Shown here one piece after another: positions 16,728 to 25,932 of a stretch of DNA of 64,000 nucleotides. The translations under genes were made by a program, and so were the position numbers. The notes under the pieces are model-generated. The model ran no database searches and was not told the DNA's origin. It was given only the letters and a program-made list of their open reading frames with translations. Position 1 is the stretch's first letter, and each line of letters opens with the position of its first letter. Origin of the DNA: an uncultured Sulfitobacter sp. (GTDB taxonomy: Bacteria; Pseudomonadota; Alphaproteobacteria; Rhodobacterales; Rhodobacteraceae); NCBI RefSeq assembly GCF_947497275.1, contig NZ_CANMFS010000008.1:62001-126000 (forward strand), written 5' to 3'.

Positions 16728-17666
16728 ATGGATATCACATTGATCAAGACGTTTCTGGAAGTTTCTGCATCTGGATCCTTCGTTGCTGCGTCAGACCGGC
16801 TTTTCGTCACGCAGTCTGCCGTCAGTCTGCGCATCCAGCGTCTGGAGGACAGTCTTGGTCACGCCCTTTTCACACGCTCCAAGGCGGGCGCTTTACTGAC
16901 GTCGGCGGGCAAAGAGTTCGAAATATATGCGCTGAGCCTGCTGAAGCTGTGGGAGGAGGCCCGCCAGCAGATCGCGATTCCGGACGGATTTTCCAGGGCT
17001 TTCACACTGGGTGCGCAATATTCGCTGTGGCCACGGCTCGGTTTTCGGTTGATCGACGAAATGCAGAAGCGCCTGCCGGATCTGAGCGTTCGCGCCGAAG
17101 TCGGTATGCCTGACCGGCTGACCCGGTTCTTGATCGAAGGAGTGATTCAGGCGGCTCTGACCTATACGCCGCAGCTGCGTCCGGGGTTGAAAGTGGAAGC
17201 GGTGATGGATGATGAATTGGTGCTTGTGGCGTCATGGCCTGCGACATGTCTGGATCTGGACGGCCGCTATATCTTTATCGACTGGGGGCCGGAGTTCACC
17301 CACGCTCATGCAATCTGCCTGCCGGATCTTGCCAATAGCGGCCTGACGATGGTGTTGGGTGCCCTTGGTGCGGAATACATCGTGAACCGGCGCGCTGCGG
17401 CGTATCTGCCCGCGCGTAGCGTCAAGCGGTATCTGGATGCGGGCCACTTGCATCTGGTGCCGGATGCGCCGCGATTTCCCTACCCGATCTGGGCGGTTTG
17501 GCGCGAGGATCTCGATCCGCTGGTGCTCAGGACGGGACGGGACAGTATCGCGCAGATTGTCGAGATTGCGGAGGAAGATCAGGAGCCGATGGTGGCGCAC
17601 CTTGTCGAAATGGGTGGCGGGTACGACAGCGCACCGCCAGACGATAGATTTTCATCCGAGCAATAG
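16728..17666 (+). CDS. LysR-family transcriptional regulator
   Basis: A 312-residue regulator. The N-terminal winged helix-turn-helix covers about 1-60 (ITLIKTFLEVSASGSFVAAS, then LFVTQSAVSLRIQRLEDSLG), followed by a LysR substrate-binding domain. I prefer the ATG at 16728, which places MDITLIKTFLEV at the N-terminus as usual. In-frame starts upstream give a non-conserved arginine/glycine-rich tail. It is divergent from the receiver/Hpt pair. The co-inducer and targets are not apparent. Confidence 0.88.
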   Translation: MDITLIKTFLEVSASGSFVAASDRLFVTQSAVSLRIQRLEDSLGHALFTRSKAGALLTSAGKEFEIYALSLLKLWEEARQQIAIPDGFSRAFTLGAQYSLWPRLGFRLIDEMQKRLPDLSVRAEVGMPDRLTRFLIEGVIQAALTYTPQLRPGLKVEAVMDDELVLVASWPATCLDLDGRYIFIDWGPEFTHAHAICLPDLANSGLTMVLGALGAEYIVNRRAAAYLPARSVKRYLDAGHLHLVPDAPRFPYPIWAVWREDLDPLVLRTGRDSIAQIVEIAEEDQEPMVAHLVEMGGGYDSAPPDDRFSSEQ

Positions 17667-18020
17667 TTTCTTCAAGAGATTGGTTTAACTTTCCCCGGTG
17701 TTACGTCGTCCGCTAAACAGGATGCAGGCAAATTCGCCGTCCGTTCGCGGGAAAGGGCCGGATTTGGTTGGCATTGAAACACAGCCTGATACGGCGCTGG
17801 CGTGCAAAATCGTGGACGCTGGGATGGGTGCGGGGCCAGATGATTATGCTTGCCGGGCTGCGGCGCATACTTGCAGTGTCGCCGAAGGGTATTGGTCACC
17901 CCTGCGTCTGATGCAAAGGCGTGGCATGATCGAAGGGTGTGGTGTGCCGCGCAGAGCACACGAACCGGCGGTATCTCGCAATGCTCCTATCTAGTCGCGT
18001 GCTTGCCATGCGGCTTTGCG
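17667..18020. other. 354-base intergenic stretch between convergent genes, no gene supported
   Basis: Short open frames exist on both strands here, but none has a ribosome site, a recognisable motif or a convincing start. The stretch lies between the LysR gene and the end of the membrane kinase gene. I see no clear terminator hairpin in it. Confidence 0.5.
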
Positions 18021-19451
18021 TCAGACTTCGCGGACCGAGCTGAGCGGCGGTGCCGCGCGCGTTTGTTCCCGGGCAGGGGCACGCGCCGATTCCGCGATCC
18101 GGTCAAGGTCGACGAAAAAGGTGGTGCCGCGGTCCGCGTTGGGGGTGAAATCGATTTGCCCGCCGTGCGCTTCTATAATCCGCTTGGAAATGCTCAGGCC
18201 AAGACCCGTTCCGCCGGCCTTGCGGGTCGCCGAGGAATCGATCTGGCTGAAACTCTGGAACACCTTCCCACGGTCGGCTTGCGCGATGCCCGCGCCCTCG
18301 TCGCGCACCGTGATGCGGACGCGGCCGCCCAATGCATCCGCGCCGATCCGGACCTCGCAGCCCGCGTCCGAGAACTTTGCCGCGTTCGAGATCAGGTTCG
18401 TCAGCACTTGCTCCAGCCGCATACGATCGGCCCTGACGTAGAGATCGGTATCGACGGGGTGCATCGACAGGGTGACATTCAGTGAGCTGGCGTAGGGTTT
18501 GTTGTCGGCCACGGTATCGACAATCAGCGCGGCGACCTGCACGCGTTCGAAATCAAAGCGCATTTTGCCGGCCTCGATCTTTTGCATATCCAGAAGTTCA
18601 TTGATCAGAACGCCCAACCGCGCCGCATTGCGCTGTGCGATACTCAACACATCGCCGGACCTGTCGGGCAGCGGGCCAAAAGCGCCCGCCACCGTCATGT
18701 CGAGAGCCGCACGGACCGAGGTAAGCGGGGTGCGCAGTTCGTGGCTGATGGTCGACAGGAATTCCGTCTTGGCCAGCAGCGCAGCCTTCGCGCGCTCGTT
18801 CTCGATCTTGAGTTGTTCCAGGTGGCACTTGCTGATGCGGTAGTAGCGCAAGGCCGCCAATGCGCTATCGACGACGAAATAAAGCACAAGAAGGCTGGTC
18901 AGGAAGGTGAACCACATTTCGGGTGCGAAGGAGGCACCGCCGAGTGCGAGACCACGCAGTGGGATCAGCAAGAACACCGCCCCGTAGACCGCGAGGCGGA
19001 TCACGAGCACCGAGACGATCTGATGGCTGTTCATCGTCGCGAAGATGGCGGCGGTAAGCAGGTACAGCAGAAGCACGAATTCGCTGATCTGGCTTTGCAG
19101 AAGGGTGAGGGAGGCGGCGAAATACCCGATAATGCCGGCGCTGTAGACCGTTCCCAGGTGAATGCGGCGCAGCGTCGCGCGCACCTGGGCGGCGCAGTCG
19201 GGGTCCATGCGCCGTACGTGCGCAAATGTGGCGCGGTCGTACATTTCGGCAACAATAACCAGCACGGCCGAGATTGCCGCATGGATGATGCCGATAAACA
19301 TCGCCTGCATCAGCAGTCCTGAGGTGTAGATGATCATTCTTTGGGGCATCGACGTCCGGCCCACGTCCGCGTAATCGCGGATCTGCGTGGCGCGCTGGCG
19401 TGGGTCGTCGGTGGCGGTCGCGGTGCGCCTGTGCCTCATGCGGGTGATCAT
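18021..19451 (-). CDS. Membrane sensor histidine kinase
   Basis: A 476-residue kinase with about six membrane helices in residues 35-200, no evident periplasmic domain, and a short coiled-coil-like linker (ENERAKAALLAKTEFLSTIS). The HisKA has its phospho-acceptor His near residue 237 (TISHELRTPLTSV). The HATPase domain has NLISNAAKFSDAG, DEGAGI and GGTGLGLSISKRIIEAHGG. AGGA upstream supports the ATG at 19451. No receiver gene is directly adjacent, so its partner may be one of the regulators at 14619-16512. Confidence 0.88.
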   Translation of the reverse strand: MITRMRHRRTATATDDPRQRATQIRDYADVGRTSMPQRMIIYTSGLLMQAMFIGIIHAAISAVLVIVAEMYDRATFAHVRRMDPDCAAQVRATLRRIHLGTVYSAGIIGYFAASLTLLQSQISEFVLLLYLLTAAIFATMNSHQIVSVLVIRLAVYGAVFLLIPLRGLALGGASFAPEMWFTFLTSLLVLYFVVDSALAALRYYRISKCHLEQLKIENERAKAALLAKTEFLSTISHELRTPLTSVRAALDMTVAGAFGPLPDRSGDVLSIAQRNAARLGVLINELLDMQKIEAGKMRFDFERVQVAALIVDTVADNKPYASSLNVTLSMHPVDTDLYVRADRMRLEQVLTNLISNAAKFSDAGCEVRIGADALGGRVRITVRDEGAGIAQADRGKVFQSFSQIDSSATRKAGGTGLGLSISKRIIEAHGGQIDFTPNADRGTTFFVDLDRIAESARAPAREQTRAAPPLSSVREV

Positions 19452-19652
19452 AGCGGTGTCCTGCCCCTGACCGGTTTCATCGCGAGGCTGCTACCGCACC
19501 ATTTCTGCCCGAATGAGGCGGATCGGTGTCGAAATCGGGCATGTACCATGCCGAAGGGCGGGCATAGGCACCTGCGGGCAACCCGGCAAAGGCCTTTGAG
19601 GCAGAGAGAGCCAAATGCGTCAGATTTTAGACAACCGCCTTCTCAAGCGATG

Positions 19653-20513
19653 TCAGGCCGGGACGAATTCCAGCACCGTACCGCTGGTATGCTCCGGCGC
19701 GATGGCGATGCCGGTGCTTGTCGGGACGGGGGTAATTCCCGCAGCACGGGCACAGGCGGTTGCCGCGTCCATGTCGGTCGTCTTGAGCCGCAGCGCCGTG
19801 AAAGCGCCCTGGGCGGTGCGCGACAGATCTATGCCTGGATAGCTTTGCGCCATTTGCGCAGGAGTCATCAGGATCAGCGGCGCCGACCCTTCGCCGGTGT
19901 CGATACGGGTGCCTTGCGCACCGGCATCGACACTTCCCCGTGCCCATAGCCGCGCGAAGCGGGGGGCGTCCCGTTCGGGGTCGGCGCTGAGCGCGAGGAT
20001 CGCCGAGAGACCGCAGGCGCCATTTTCATGGGTCAGCAGTTCGGACAGCCAGACCGTCTCAGGGGTGCGGTGTTCACACATGAAGACGATACCCTCGGGC
20101 ACCTCGTCGGGGGCGTATGACAGGGTGGCAAAGGCGGCGCGACCGGTGCTGCCGTCAGGCAGCGGCACGGGACGTTCGAAGCTGTTGAGCCCGTACGTCT
20201 CGATCCCCAGATCGGCCAGTGCCTGCGCCGCCGCTTCGGCATTGCGGATCCGGCAGGCGATCGCGTGAAGGCCCTCGCCGCTGCGCGCCAGCATCTCGCG
20301 CCGTGGCGCATTCAGCGGAGTTGCCTTGATCACGCCCAAAAGCTCGAAATAGTCGTCGGGAAACATGATCGTGTAGTTGGCAGATCCCTTTGCTTCGGAA
20401 TGCACCCCCTTGGGGGAAAGGGTAAACCCGAGATCCTTGAACTGCGCGGCGGCGTGGTCGAGGTCATTCACGAGGGCGAAGCAATGGTCGATTCCAAGGG
20501 TGGGATGTGTCAT
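19653..20513 (-). CDS. VOC-superfamily (glyoxalase-like) protein
   Basis: A 286-residue protein starting MTHPTLGIDHCFALVNDLDHA, which matches the first strand and metal-ligand His of a glyoxalase-like VOC module. A second module follows, with VFMCEHRTPETVWLSE and FTALRLKTTDMDAA and ending in SGTVLEFVPA. The start at 20513 has AGGAG just upstream. It is divergent from the SBP_5 transporter operon and shares its upstream region, so the two may be co-regulated. VOC proteins include dioxygenases, lyases and resistance proteins; the substrate cannot be told from sequence. Confidence 0.72.
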   Translation of the reverse strand: MTHPTLGIDHCFALVNDLDHAAAQFKDLGFTLSPKGVHSEAKGSANYTIMFPDDYFELLGVIKATPLNAPRREMLARSGEGLHAIACRIRNAEAAAQALADLGIETYGLNSFERPVPLPDGSTGRAAFATLSYAPDEVPEGIVFMCEHRTPETVWLSELLTHENGACGLSAILALSADPERDAPRFARLWARGSVDAGAQGTRIDTGEGSAPLILMTPAQMAQSYPGIDLSRTAQGAFTALRLKTTDMDAATACARAAGITPVPTSTGIAIAPEHTSGTVLEFVPA

Positions 20514-20735
20514 TGGCGTCTCCTGTTGGTATCTGCGACAAATTTGGGCACCTGGCGGGTCGAGGCAAAGCCGTGGAAACAGGTGCATTCCGGTGTCCAT
20601 GCGAAGCCTTTGCAACATGGGGTTGAAGGGCGGCATGCGCGCGGCTTGTACGCCGAAAGATTGCCCCATATGCTCTGGCTGATGCTACTTTCGATCAAGC
20701 AGTCAATATTTGCAATCCACCAGGGGGACTGAACA

Positions 20736-22325
20736 ATGAAGACGGGGCTGAAGAAGATGAGCCTGGCGCTGGCCGGTGTCGCGGCGATGGGCGCGGGTGC
20801 AGCGGTTGAAGCGCAAGAGGTCAAAAAGGGCGGTACCGCAATCATCCACATGATTTCGGAGCAGCGTACGTTGAACCCGGCCTTGCGTGCCTCCACCGGC
20901 GTTTACAATATTTCGGGCAAGATCGTGGAGCCGCTGATCGACCGCAGCTACGAGGGCTACGAGCCGGTACTGGCGACCGAATGGTCCACCTCCGAAGACG
21001 GGTTGGCGATCACCATCAAGCTGCGCGAAGGCGTGAACTGGCACGACGGCGAGGCGTTCGCTTGCGACGACGTTGCCTTTACTGCGATGGAGATGTGGAA
21101 ACCGCTGCTCAACTATTCTTCGGCGCTTCAATCGAACCTCGAAAGCGTCGATTGCACGGATGATCATACGGCCGTGTTCAACTATTCCAAACCGATGCCG
21201 CTGGCATTGTTCGTCGCCGCGATGCCCGATCTGGGCCACCCGATGCCCAAGCATCTGTATGAAGGCACCGACATCCTCAACAACCCGTACAACACTGCAC
21301 CTGTCGGCACCGGACCGTTCAAGTTCGTCGAGTACGAGCGCGGCCAGTATGTGATGGCGGTCAAGAACGAGGACTATTGGCGCGAGGGGTTCCCGTACCT
21401 CGACCGGATCGTCTGGCGCTTTATCAAGGATAAATCCGCCGCCGCCGCCGCGTTGGAAGCGGGCGAGGTTCACGAGAGCGGATTCATCGGCGTGTCGATG
21501 GCGGATGTGGAGCGTCTGTCGCGCGACGACCGCTTTGACGTGGGCACGAAAGGCTATGAGAACAACGTCGCCCACTCGACCGTTGAGTTCAATCACCGCA
21601 ATCCGATCCTTGCCGATGTGAAGGTGCGCCAGGCGATGGCTCACGGGCTTAACATCGACTACGCGATCGAGACGATCATGCGCGGGTTTGCGGAGCCGGG
21701 CCGGGGGCCCGTGCCGAAGGCGGGCGGGATGAACTATACCGACGACGTGCGGATGTATGAATACGACGTCGAAAAGGCGAAGGCGATGCTGGACGAGGCG
21801 GGATACCCCGCAGGCGACGATGGCATCCGGTTCAAGCTGCGCCACCGGCCCGCGCCCTGGGGCGAGTATACCCAGCTTTGGGGTGAGTATTTCGCACAGG
21901 CGATGAAGGAGATCGGCATCGACGTGGAGATCCTGACCAACGACGCGCCCGGTTTTCTCAACGGCGTGTACCGCGACCATGATTTCGATACGGCGAACGG
22001 CTGGCATCAGTTCCGGTCCGACCCGGCGGTATCCACGATGGTCTGGTTGCGTTCGGGTCAACCCGAGGGCACGCCCTGGACCAACCAGTTCGGCTGGGTC
22101 AACGAGGAAATCGACCAGATGATCGACGATGCGGCGTCAGAGCTGGACCCGGACAAGCGCGCGGCGATGTATCACGAGATCCAGCGGAAAAATCAGGAGA
22201 TCCTGCCGGTGATGTTCGCGATCGAGCACCCGTTCATTTCGGTAACCAACAAAAAGTTGATGAACCACCACAACACGCCGCGCTGGAACTCCTCTAGCTG
22301 GTATGATCTGTGGCTCGACGAGTGA
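20736..22325 (+). CDS. ABC transporter substrate-binding protein, SBP_5 (peptide/opine) family
   Basis: A 529-residue periplasmic binding protein with a signal peptide (KKMSLALAGVAAMGAGAAVEA). The mature part begins QEVKKGGTAIIHMISEQRTLNPAL, the usual SBP_5 opening, and continues with IVEPLIDRSYEGYEPVLATEW, the family signature region. AGGGGG precedes the ATG. It heads a tightly packed run encoding permeases, a fused ATPase and several hydrolases/oxidases. Dipeptides, opines or modified amino acids are possible ligands. A hairpin follows the gene. Confidence 0.9.
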   Translation: MKTGLKKMSLALAGVAAMGAGAAVEAQEVKKGGTAIIHMISEQRTLNPALRASTGVYNISGKIVEPLIDRSYEGYEPVLATEWSTSEDGLAITIKLREGVNWHDGEAFACDDVAFTAMEMWKPLLNYSSALQSNLESVDCTDDHTAVFNYSKPMPLALFVAAMPDLGHPMPKHLYEGTDILNNPYNTAPVGTGPFKFVEYERGQYVMAVKNEDYWREGFPYLDRIVWRFIKDKSAAAAALEAGEVHESGFIGVSMADVERLSRDDRFDVGTKGYENNVAHSTVEFNHRNPILADVKVRQAMAHGLNIDYAIETIMRGFAEPGRGPVPKAGGMNYTDDVRMYEYDVEKAKAMLDEAGYPAGDDGIRFKLRHRPAPWGEYTQLWGEYFAQAMKEIGIDVEILTNDAPGFLNGVYRDHDFDTANGWHQFRSDPAVSTMVWLRSGQPEGTPWTNQFGWVNEEIDQMIDDAASELDPDKRAAMYHEIQRKNQEILPVMFAIEHPFISVTNKKLMNHHNTPRWNSSSWYDLWLDE

Positions 22326-22341
22326 TCTGATCCGTGACAGT

Positions 22342-22367
22342 GCGGTCCCGATCCGGGGCTGCCTTTT
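22342..22367 (+). terminator. Hairpin with short T run after the SBP_5 gene (attenuator candidate)
   Basis: GCGGTCCCG (22342-22350) pairs with CGGGGCTGC (22354-22362) over a 3-base loop, with two G-U pairs, and is followed by CTTTT. It lies between the binding-protein gene and the first permease. It could lower transcription of the membrane genes relative to the binding protein or protect the upstream mRNA end. Confidence 0.45.
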
Positions 22368-22436
22368 CCGTACCGGCCTAAAACTATCTGGAGGGTGCGT
22401 CCCGAGGCGGGGTGGCCCGAAAATGAAAGCTGCCTG

Positions 22437-23426
22437 ATGCGTTTGCCGTTGCCGCCCATTGTGATCTATGCCCTGCGCCGCTTGTTGCAGGCGGTGCCGG
22501 TGATCATCCTGATCATGATCGGGACGTTTCTGCTGCTCAAGCTGGCACCCGGTGACACGGTCGATGCGCTGGTGGGGGATATGGGCGGTGCCGATGCTGA
22601 TTTCATCGCGCGGCTGCGGCAGGAATACGGGCTGGATCAGCCTGTCTACGTACAGCTTTGGGTCTATATGACCAAGCTGGCAACGTTCGATTTCGGCTGG
22701 TCGTTCGTCTATGAACAACCCGTCGCCACAGTCCTGTGGGACCGGTTGGGCACCACGCTTTTGCTGATGGCCACATCGCTGAGCCTCGCGTTCACCATCG
22801 GCATCGCACTGGGCGCCATTGCCGCGCGACGTGCCTATTCTCTGACCGACAATGTGATCTCGACGCTCGGCCTTGTTTTTTATGCTACACCTTCGTTCTT
22901 CTTGTCGCTGATGATGATGCTTCTGTTCTCGGTCAAGCTGGGCTGGCTGCCCGTTGGCGGGATCAAGACGATCGCGGGTTTCTACACCGGTTGGGATCAT
23001 GTCGTTGACGTGGCGCGGCATCTGGTGATGCCGACGGCGGCGTTGTCGCTGATCTATCTCAGCTTCTATTTGCGCCTGATGCGCGCCAGCGTGATGGAGG
23101 TGGCGGACCTTGATTATGTGCGCACCGCGCGGGCCAAGGGCGCATCGGAAAGCCGGCTGATGATCCACCACATCATGCGCAACGCGCTGCTGCCGGTGAT
23201 CACGCTGCTGGGCCTGCAATTCTCGACCGTTCTTGGCGGGTCCGTCGTGGTCGAGACGATATTTACCCTGCCGGGACTGGGGTCGCTCGCTTATCAGTCG
23301 GTGGTGCAACGCGACATGAACACGTTGATGGGGATCATCTTTCTATGCTCGATCATCGTGGTGGTGGTGAACTTTCTCACGGACCTTCTGTATGCCCGTC
23401 TCGACAGCCGGATTGAACTGACATGA
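22437..23426 (+). CDS. ABC transporter permease, DppB type
   Basis: A 329-residue permease. YALRRLLQAVPVIILIMIGTFLL forms the first helix. The binding-protein-dependent transport EAA loop reads ARAKGASESRLMIHHIMRNALLPVI near residue 235. I chose the ATG at 22437, where the family N-terminus begins. An in-frame GTG at 22395 has its GAGG too close to act as a ribosome site and would add a non-conserved tail. Its stop overlaps the next permease start (ATGA). Confidence 0.88.
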   Translation: MRLPLPPIVIYALRRLLQAVPVIILIMIGTFLLLKLAPGDTVDALVGDMGGADADFIARLRQEYGLDQPVYVQLWVYMTKLATFDFGWSFVYEQPVATVLWDRLGTTLLLMATSLSLAFTIGIALGAIAARRAYSLTDNVISTLGLVFYATPSFFLSLMMMLLFSVKLGWLPVGGIKTIAGFYTGWDHVVDVARHLVMPTAALSLIYLSFYLRLMRASVMEVADLDYVRTARAKGASESRLMIHHIMRNALLPVITLLGLQFSTVLGGSVVVETIFTLPGLGSLAYQSVVQRDMNTLMGIIFLCSIIVVVVNFLTDLLYARLDSRIELT

Positions 23427-24298
23427 GCCTGACCGATACCGAACTCGCAGCACCGGAGCCGTCGCGTCCTGTCGTTTTCTGGCGCCGCTACCGCCGCAAC
23501 CGCGCGGCGCTGTTGGGGCTGGCAATCTTTACGGTTGTTGTGTTGATGGCGCTGACGGCGGGGATCGTGGCGCCGGGCGATCCTTTGTCGCGTGCGGGTG
23601 CGCCGTTGACGTCGCCCTTCGTCGATATGTCGGTGCCGTTGGGCACCGACCAGTTGGGCCGCGATATTCTGGCGGGTATCTTCTATGGCGCGCGGATTTC
23701 GCTGCTTGTCGGCGTTGTCGCCACCTTGGTCGCCATAGCTATCGGCGTGGTGATCGGGGCGTTGTCGGGGTATTTCGGCGGTTGGGTCGATGATGTGCTG
23801 ATGCGCGTGACCGAGGCGTTCCAGACGATCCCGAACTTTGTGCTGCTGCTCACGCTGGTGGCTATTCTGGGGTCCAAGATCGAATGGATTACGCTCGCCA
23901 TCGGTATTGTCAGCTGGACCGCTCCCGCGCGGATGGTGCGCGCCGAATTCATGTCGCTGCGGAATCGCGAATTCGTCGATGCGGCGCGCAATCTGGGAGT
24001 GTCGAACACGGCGTTGATCTTCAAGGAGATCCTGCCCAACGCATTGCCGCCGATCATCGTCTATGCCTCCGTGATCATGGCGTTGTCGATCCTTCTGGAA
24101 AGCGCGCTGGCGTTTTTGGGGCTGGGCGATCCGAACTATGCCAGCTGGGGCAACATGATCGGGCAAGGCCGCGCTGTGCTGCGCGAGGATTGGTACTGCG
24201 CTGCAATTCCGGGCGTTGCCATCGTGCTGACGGTGCTGTCGTTCTCGCTGGTGGGCGAAGGGATGAACGATGCCCTCAACCCGAGGCAGAAGCAATGA
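23423..24298 (+). CDS. ABC transporter permease, DppC type
   Basis: A 291-residue permease with the DppC layout: a cytoplasmic N-terminus, first helix AALLGLAIFTVVVLMALTAG, the 'GTDQLGRDILAGIFYGARISL' region typical of the family, and the EAA loop ARNLGVSNTALIFKEILPNA. It overlaps both neighbours by four bases (ATGA), so the two permeases and the ATPase are co-translated. It pairs with the DppB-type subunit to form the membrane channel. Confidence 0.9.
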   Translation: MSLTDTELAAPEPSRPVVFWRRYRRNRAALLGLAIFTVVVLMALTAGIVAPGDPLSRAGAPLTSPFVDMSVPLGTDQLGRDILAGIFYGARISLLVGVVATLVAIAIGVVIGALSGYFGGWVDDVLMRVTEAFQTIPNFVLLLTLVAILGSKIEWITLAIGIVSWTAPARMVRAEFMSLRNREFVDAARNLGVSNTALIFKEILPNALPPIIVYASVIMALSILLESALAFLGLGDPNYASWGNMIGQGRAVLREDWYCAAIPGVAIVLTVLSFSLVGEGMNDALNPRQKQ

Positions 24299-25932
24299 GC
24301 GGCAAGACTGTCCTTGAGATCGAGGGGCTGAAGGTTGCGCTGCCCAAGGGGGCGGACCGGCCTCTGGCGCTCGACGGGCTGAGCCTGTCGGTGAAGGCGG
24401 GTGAGGTGGTGTGTCTGGTAGGCGAAAGCGGGTCGGGCAAATCGCTGACAGCGGGGGCGGTGATGCGCCTGCTGCCCGAGCCGCATGTGCACGTGTCGGG
24501 GGGCAGCATCCGCTTTGGTGACACCGACATCCTTGCGCAGACCGAAACGCAGATGAAGGCGATCCGCGGCAAGGAAATCTCGATGATTTTCCAGGAGCCG
24601 ATGACCGCGCTGAACCCGCAGAAAACGGTGGGCTGGCAGCTCGACGAGATGCTGCGGCTGCACATGAAGAAGTCGGACCGCAAGGCGCGTCGCGCGCATG
24701 CAATCGAGATGCTGCACCGCACGCATATCCCCGATCCCGAGGGCGCCTATAACGCTTATCCGCACCAGATTTCCGGCGGCCAGCGCCAGCGCGTGATGAT
24801 CGCGATGGCGCTTGCGTTGTCTCCGCGCCTGATCATCGCGGACGAGCCGACGACCGCGCTGGATGTGACGACGCAATTGCAGATACTCAAGCTGATCCGT
24901 GATCTGCAGGAGGAGGAAGGCGCGGGCGTTCTGTTCATCACCCATGATTTCGGGGTGGTGGCCGAGATCGCGGACCATGTCGTTGTGCTGCGCCAGGGAG
25001 AGATGGTTGAGAGCGGTCCCGCAAAGCAGGTGCTCAACGCGCCGCAGCACCCCTATACCAAAGCCCTGATCGCGTCCGTGCCGGACCTCAAACCGCCGAT
25101 GCCCAAGGTGGGCAAGGACGCGCCGGTTGTGCTGACCGGCGCGCATCTGATGAAGACGTTCAAGGCGCGCGGCGGGTTCCTGACCGGCAAGCGCAAGGCA
25201 GTCGTGGCGGTCAAGGACCTGTCGTTCGAATTGCGCCGGGGCGAGACGCTGGGCGTGGTGGGCGAAAGCGGGTCGGGCAAAACCACGGTGTCGCGCATCG
25301 TGACGCGCCTGCTGGAAGCGGATTCAGGCTCCGTGCAGGTAGGCGACACCGATCTGCTGTCATGCAGTCCATCGGAGTTGCGCAGTATGCGCAAGCATAT
25401 CCAGATGGTGTTTCAGGATCCGATGGCCTCGCTCAATCCGCGCAAGCGGGTGGTGGACCTGATCGCGCAAGGGCCGATCGTGCACGGGGAGACGCGCGAA
25501 AAGGCCCGCGCCCGCGCGCGTGATCTGCTGGAACTGGTGGAGCTGTCGCCCGCCGCCGCCAACCGGTTTCCGCATGAGTTTTCAGGCGGGCAGCGTCAGC
25601 GCATCGGCATTGCCCGCGCGTTGGCGCTTGAGCCGAAGGTGATCGTCGCGGACGAGCCCGTGTCGGCGCTTGATGTGTCGGTGCAGGCGCAGGTGCTCAA
25701 GCTGCTGGCCGATCTGCGCGCGCGGATGTCGCTGTCGCTGCTGTTCGTAACGCACGATCTGCGCGTTGCCGCGCAACTGTGTGACCGGATCATCGTGATG
25801 CAGCGCGGGGAGATCGTGGAAAGCGGTTTGACCTCCGAGGTATTCGCCAATCCGCAACACGAATACACCCGGACTCTGATGACCTCGATTCCCGGGCGCG
25901 ACTGGACGCCGCCAAAGGATGTGACCCTATGA
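24295..25932 (+). CDS. Fused double ABC ATPase (DppD-DppF type) of the importer
   Basis: A 545-residue protein carrying two complete nucleotide-binding domains. Module 1 has Walker [10 protein letters not shown], signature ISGGQRQRV and Walker [13 protein letters not shown]. Module 2 (from about residue 280) has [19 protein letters not shown] and [12 protein letters not shown]. Each module ends with the oligopeptide-family C-terminal extension ([27 protein letters not shown]). The single chain replaces the usual DppD plus DppF pair. The start at 24295 overlaps the DppC stop, although the frame is open further upstream. Confidence 0.93.
   Translation: MSGKTVLEIEGLKVALPKGADRPLALDGLSLSVKAGEVVCLVGESGSGKSLTAGAVMRLLPEPHVHVSGGSIRFGDTDILAQTETQMKAIRGKEISMIFQEPMTALNPQKTVGWQLDEMLRLHMKKSDRKARRAHAIEMLHRTHIPDPEGAYNAYPHQISGGQRQRVMIAMALALSPRLIIADEPTTALDVTTQLQILKLIRDLQEEEGAGVLFITHDFGVVAEIADHVVVLRQGEMVESGPAKQVLNAPQHPYTKALIASVPDLKPPMPKVGKDAPVVLTGAHLMKTFKARGGFLTGKRKAVVAVKDLSFELRRGETLGVVGESGSGKTTVSRIVTRLLEADSGSVQVGDTDLLSCSPSELRSMRKHIQMVFQDPMASLNPRKRVVDLIAQGPIVHGETREKARARARDLLELVELSPAAANRFPHEFSGGQRQRIGIARALALEPKVIVADEPVSALDVSVQAQVLKLLADLRARMSLSLLFVTHDLRVAAQLCDRIIVMQRGEIVESGLTSEVFANPQHEYTRTLMTSIPGRDWTPPKDVTL

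Noticed and set aside
17698-17994. 98-residue open frame between the LysR and kinase genes
   Set aside because: It has no ribosome site or known motif, and overlapping frames on the other strand are equally open.
20703-22061. 452-residue open frame on the minus strand
   Set aside because: It is antisense to the SBP_5 binding protein gene, which is intact and has a signal peptide.
22395-22436. GTG at 22395 as the start of the DppB-type permease
   Set aside because: The GAGG directly abuts the GTG, leaving no spacing, and the added residues are unlike family N-termini.
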